From: Sphingomonas sp.
Lineage (GTDB): Bacteria; Pseudomonadota; Alphaproteobacteria; Sphingomonadales; Sphingomonadaceae
Assembly (NCBI RefSeq): GCF_023266535.1
Contig: NZ_JAHFPY010000022.1
Span: forward strand, 1-33,493
Length of the DNA: 33,493 nucleotides
Reading direction: 5' to 3'
Shown here: positions 31,750-33,493 of the stretch, piece by piece
Layout of the letters: each line of letters opens with the position of its first letter
Numbering within the stretch: position 1 is the stretch's first letter
Translations under genes and position numbers: made by a program
Notes under the pieces: model-generated
Databases searched by the model: none
The model's input: the letters and a program-made list of their open reading frames with translations, nothing else
Told to the model about the DNA's origin: nothing

Positions 31750-32871
31750 ATGTTTGTGGACCGGCGGACAATGTTGGCGGGGAGCGCGGCGCTGGTTGCA
31801 GCGCCGGCGATGGGCAAGGCAAAGGCGGCGAAGGCTAGCTGGTACGACCAGGCAATCATCATCGACGCGCTGGGCGGGGTCGGCGACCCCTATGGCCCCG
31901 AAGACCAGCTTCGCCTGAGCGACCGGGCGTGGAACGAGATGGTCGAAACCGGCGTCACCCTGCTGCGCGACACGGTGTTCCCGGTCGGCAATGTTGCCGA
32001 CCCCTGGGGCGACTATCAGAAGGACGTCGCGTCCAAGCACAATATCCTCAACGCCAATCCCGATCGGCTTGCGCTGGTACGCACCGCGGCCGACATTTTG
32101 AAGGCCAAGCGCGAGAAAAAGTTCGCCTGGGTGATGGGGACGCAGGACACGTCGATGGTTGGCGGCGAGCTCGACCGGCTGGCCCAGCTGAAGAAGGACG
32201 GGGTGATGACCGTCCAGCTGACCTACAACAATCGCAACCTGTCTGGCGACGGGGCGCTGGAGCAGGCCAATGCCGGCCTCTCAAAACTCGGACGGGCGAC
32301 GATTGAGCGGATTGAAGCGGAGAAGCTGTTGTTCGACCTCAGCCATGGCGGAGCGCGGACGATGGCCGAGGCGACGGCGCAGGCCAAACGGCCGCTGGTC
32401 ATCAGCCACACCGGCGCCAGGGCGCTGACCGATCATCCGCGCAACACCGAGGATGCGACGATCAAGGCGGTGGCCGACAAGGGCGGCGTGGTCGGTGTCT
32501 ATTTCATGCCGTTCCTGACCCTCGACAGCCACCCCAAGGGCACCGACCTGCTGGCCCATGTCGAACATGTCGCTAATATCGCCGGCGAAGATCATGTCGG
32601 CATCGGCACCGACAATGGCATTTTGCCGACGATTCTCGACCCAGAAACCAAAAAGAAAATGGACGAGTGGCAGGCGCAGCGGATCAAGGCGGGCATTGCT
32701 TCGCCGGGCGAGGCGATCGGCGTCTATCCGTTGATCGAGGATTACAACAGCATCGACCGCTACCGCCGCTTCGCCGACGATCTGGCCAAGCGCGGCTGGA
32801 GCCAGGCGCGGCTGGAGAAGCTGATGGGGGGCAATTTCCTCAGGGTCTACAAGGACGCCTGGGGCGGCTAA
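31750..32871 (+). CDS. Tat-exported M19 dipeptidase homologue with incomplete metal site
   Basis: A 373-aa protein with a twin-arginine signal (DRRTMLAGSAALVAAPAMG, residues 4-22). The M19 renal-dipeptidase scaffold is recognisable: LLFDLSHGGARTM (His199), LVISHTGARAL (His220), HVANIAGEDHVGIGTDNG and a C-terminal LMGGNFLRV. Yet the first motif, DGHxD in active enzymes, reads IIIDALGGVGDP (Leu41 and Gly43 in place of His and Asp). The bridging-Glu EGG motif appears as MGTQDTS (Gln132). A mononuclear or altered site is expected. A strong GGGAGGGCGGGAC ribosome-binding site precedes the ATG. The stop shares CTAA with the GFA gene on the other strand. The activity is therefore uncertain. Confidence 0.85.
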   Translation: MFVDRRTMLAGSAALVAAPAMGKAKAAKASWYDQAIIIDALGGVGDPYGPEDQLRLSDRAWNEMVETGVTLLRDTVFPVGNVADPWGDYQKDVASKHNILNANPDRLALVRTAADILKAKREKKFAWVMGTQDTSMVGGELDRLAQLKKDGVMTVQLTYNNRNLSGDGALEQANAGLSKLGRATIERIEAEKLLFDLSHGGARTMAEATAQAKRPLVISHTGARALTDHPRNTEDATIKAVADKGGVVGVYFMPFLTLDSHPKGTDLLAHVEHVANIAGEDHVGIGTDNGILPTILDPETKKKMDEWQAQRIKAGIASPGEAIGVYPLIEDYNSIDRYRRFADDLAKRGWSQARLEKLMGGNFLRVYKDAWGG

Positions 32872-33266
32872 TCCCGATGCTGGATATTCTCGCCCAATAG
32901 TTCGATCCACTCGTGCTTGCGCCGTTCCCACACAGAATGGTCGATGCACTCGAAATAGGGATCGTCGAGCGCACCCAGGGGAATGGCGATGAGCTCGGGA
33001 AAATTGCCGCCGCTGTAATGGACGGTCGAGCCGCATTCGGGGCAGAAATGGTAGGTGGTCTGCTGGCCGCTGTCGGCGGTCCGGACCCATATCTTCGACT
33101 GGCCCTCAACCTGGACGCATAACTTTTCCCACCGGGCCTGGGCCGATAGCGCACTGCCCGTCCGCTTCTGGCAAGCAAGGCAGTGGCAGACCGACACCCG
33201 CACCGGATCGCCTCCCACCATCGCGCGAAGCTGGCCGCAGCGGCAGGATGCCAGCCGGTCGGTCAA
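32868..33266 (-). CDS. GFA-family (CENP-V/GFA) zinc protein
   Basis: About 132 aa. The GFA fold is shown by the zinc-binding pattern SCRCG near the N-terminus, VCHCLACQKRTGSALS, and HFCPECGSTVHY. The C-terminal IPLGALDDPYFECIDHSVWERRKHEWI is typical. The family includes S-(hydroxymethyl)glutathione synthase, but most members have unknown substrates and this name should not be over-read. An ATG at 33305 is in frame but would overlap the preceding gene by 43 nt. A TTG at 33266 that overlaps its stop by 4 nt (TTGA) fits the local pattern and still includes the first zinc motif. It is followed by the convergent M19-like gene, sharing CTAA. Confidence 0.82.
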   Translation of the reverse strand: MTDRLASCRCGQLRAMVGGDPVRVSVCHCLACQKRTGSALSAQARWEKLCVQVEGQSKIWVRTADSGQQTTYHFCPECGSTVHYSGGNFPELIAIPLGALDDPYFECIDHSVWERRKHEWIELLGENIQHRD

Positions 33267-33493
33267 TCGGAATGCTCGACCTGGTCGCCTTCGATTTCGA
33301 GCCACCCATGCTTGCGCTCTTCGTAGACGGAATATTGCGGCACCAGGAAATAAGGGTCGTCGAACGCGCCTAGCGGAATGGCGATCTGCCCATCGGCCCC
33401 GCCTTCGTTGTGGTAGTAGACGTCCGAGCCGCAGTCCGGGCAGAAATGGAACATCGCCCGGCCGCCGCTATCCCCAACCATTCCAAACGAGTT
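33263..33493 (-). CDS. second GFA-family zinc protein, 5' part cut by the window edge
   Basis: Only the C-terminal 76 residues are visible, and the frame is open to the edge. They contain MFHFCPDCGSDVYYH (second zinc motif), IAIPLGAFDDPYFLVPQYSVYEERKHGWLEI and VEHSD. These align closely with the C-terminal part of the next gene (HFCPECGSTVHY, IAIPLGALDDPYF, VWERRKHEWIEL), so the two are tandem paralogues. An internal ATG at 33481 is not expected to be the start because the N-terminal zinc motif would be missing. Confidence 0.82.
   Translation of the reverse strand, partial: NSFGMVGDSGGRAMFHFCPDCGSDVYYHNEGGADGQIAIPLGAFDDPYFLVPQYSVYEERKHGWLEIEGDQVEHSD

Overview
The window is about 33.5 kb of GC-rich, densely packed chromosomal DNA. 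It most likely comes from an alphaproteobacterium of the order Sphingomonadales (Sphingomonas-like). The evidence is the rpmF-plsX-fabH-ihfA-merR order, a MipZ-type division ATPase, a class I lysyl-tRNA synthetase, a DinG-like Fe-S helicase overlapping sixA, ligase-associated DNA-repair genes (pdeM and an Lhr-like helicase), Tat-exported hydrolases, and several families of short palindromic repeats I associate with sphingomonads. The genus is inference. I saw no rRNA, tRNA, CRISPR array, insertion sequence or prophage gene, and no gene-free stretch longer than 300 bases.

Layout from left to right. 1-296: 5' part of a PilZ-domain gene (-). 495-1394: Tat-exported metallo-beta-lactamase-fold protein. 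1395-2545: a lower-GC island with two small orphan genes, each ending inside a 30-bp imperfect palindrome (three copies). 2546-7488: class I LysRS (-) divergent from a DinG/XPD-like helicase plus sixA, with a REP doublet between. 7485-10545: rpmF-plsX-fabH-ihfA-merR (-). 10684-12593: M19 dipeptidase plus YcbL-like hydrolase (-). 12664-14409: fused pabB-pabC (+). 14571-15693: pdeM and an RNase AS-like exonuclease (-). 15765-17279: M20-like protein (+). 17276-20635: lipoprotein, Lhr-like helicase and GAF protein (-). 20710-22860: SIMPL protein (+) and phosphomannomutase/phosphoglucomutase (-). 22975-24701: mipZ (-) divergent from panC (+). 24785-25090: Sel1-like protein (+). 25138-29343: the full cell-envelope operon ybgC-tolQ-tolR-tolA-tolB-pal (-). 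29393-31557: DUF3089 hydrolase and ruvB (-). 31750-32871: second, divergent M19-like protein (+). 32868-33493: two tandem GFA-family genes (-), one cut by the window edge.

Functionally the window is mostly housekeeping: translation (lysS, rpmF), phospholipid and fatty-acid initiation (plsX, fabH), nucleoid architecture (ihfA), folate and pantothenate synthesis (pabBC, panC), division-site placement and outer-membrane constriction (mipZ, Tol-Pal), and DNA repair (ruvB, pdeM, Lhr-like and DinG-like helicases). Packing is extreme. Seven same-strand junctions overlap by 4 nt, two by 1 nt, and three of seven convergent pairs share a four-base CTAG or CTAA that carries both stop codons.

The least ordinary content is in the gaps: at least four distinct families of short palindromic repeats, one placed so that its arm forms the ruvB ribosome-binding region. 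The other oddities are two exported metallopeptidase homologues (M20 and M19) whose canonical metal ligands are partly replaced. I did not find a clear, wholly new multi-gene system. The best candidates for something undescribed are the stop-codon-bounded gene/30-bp-element modules at 1.5-2.5 kb and the palindrome in the ruvB leader.
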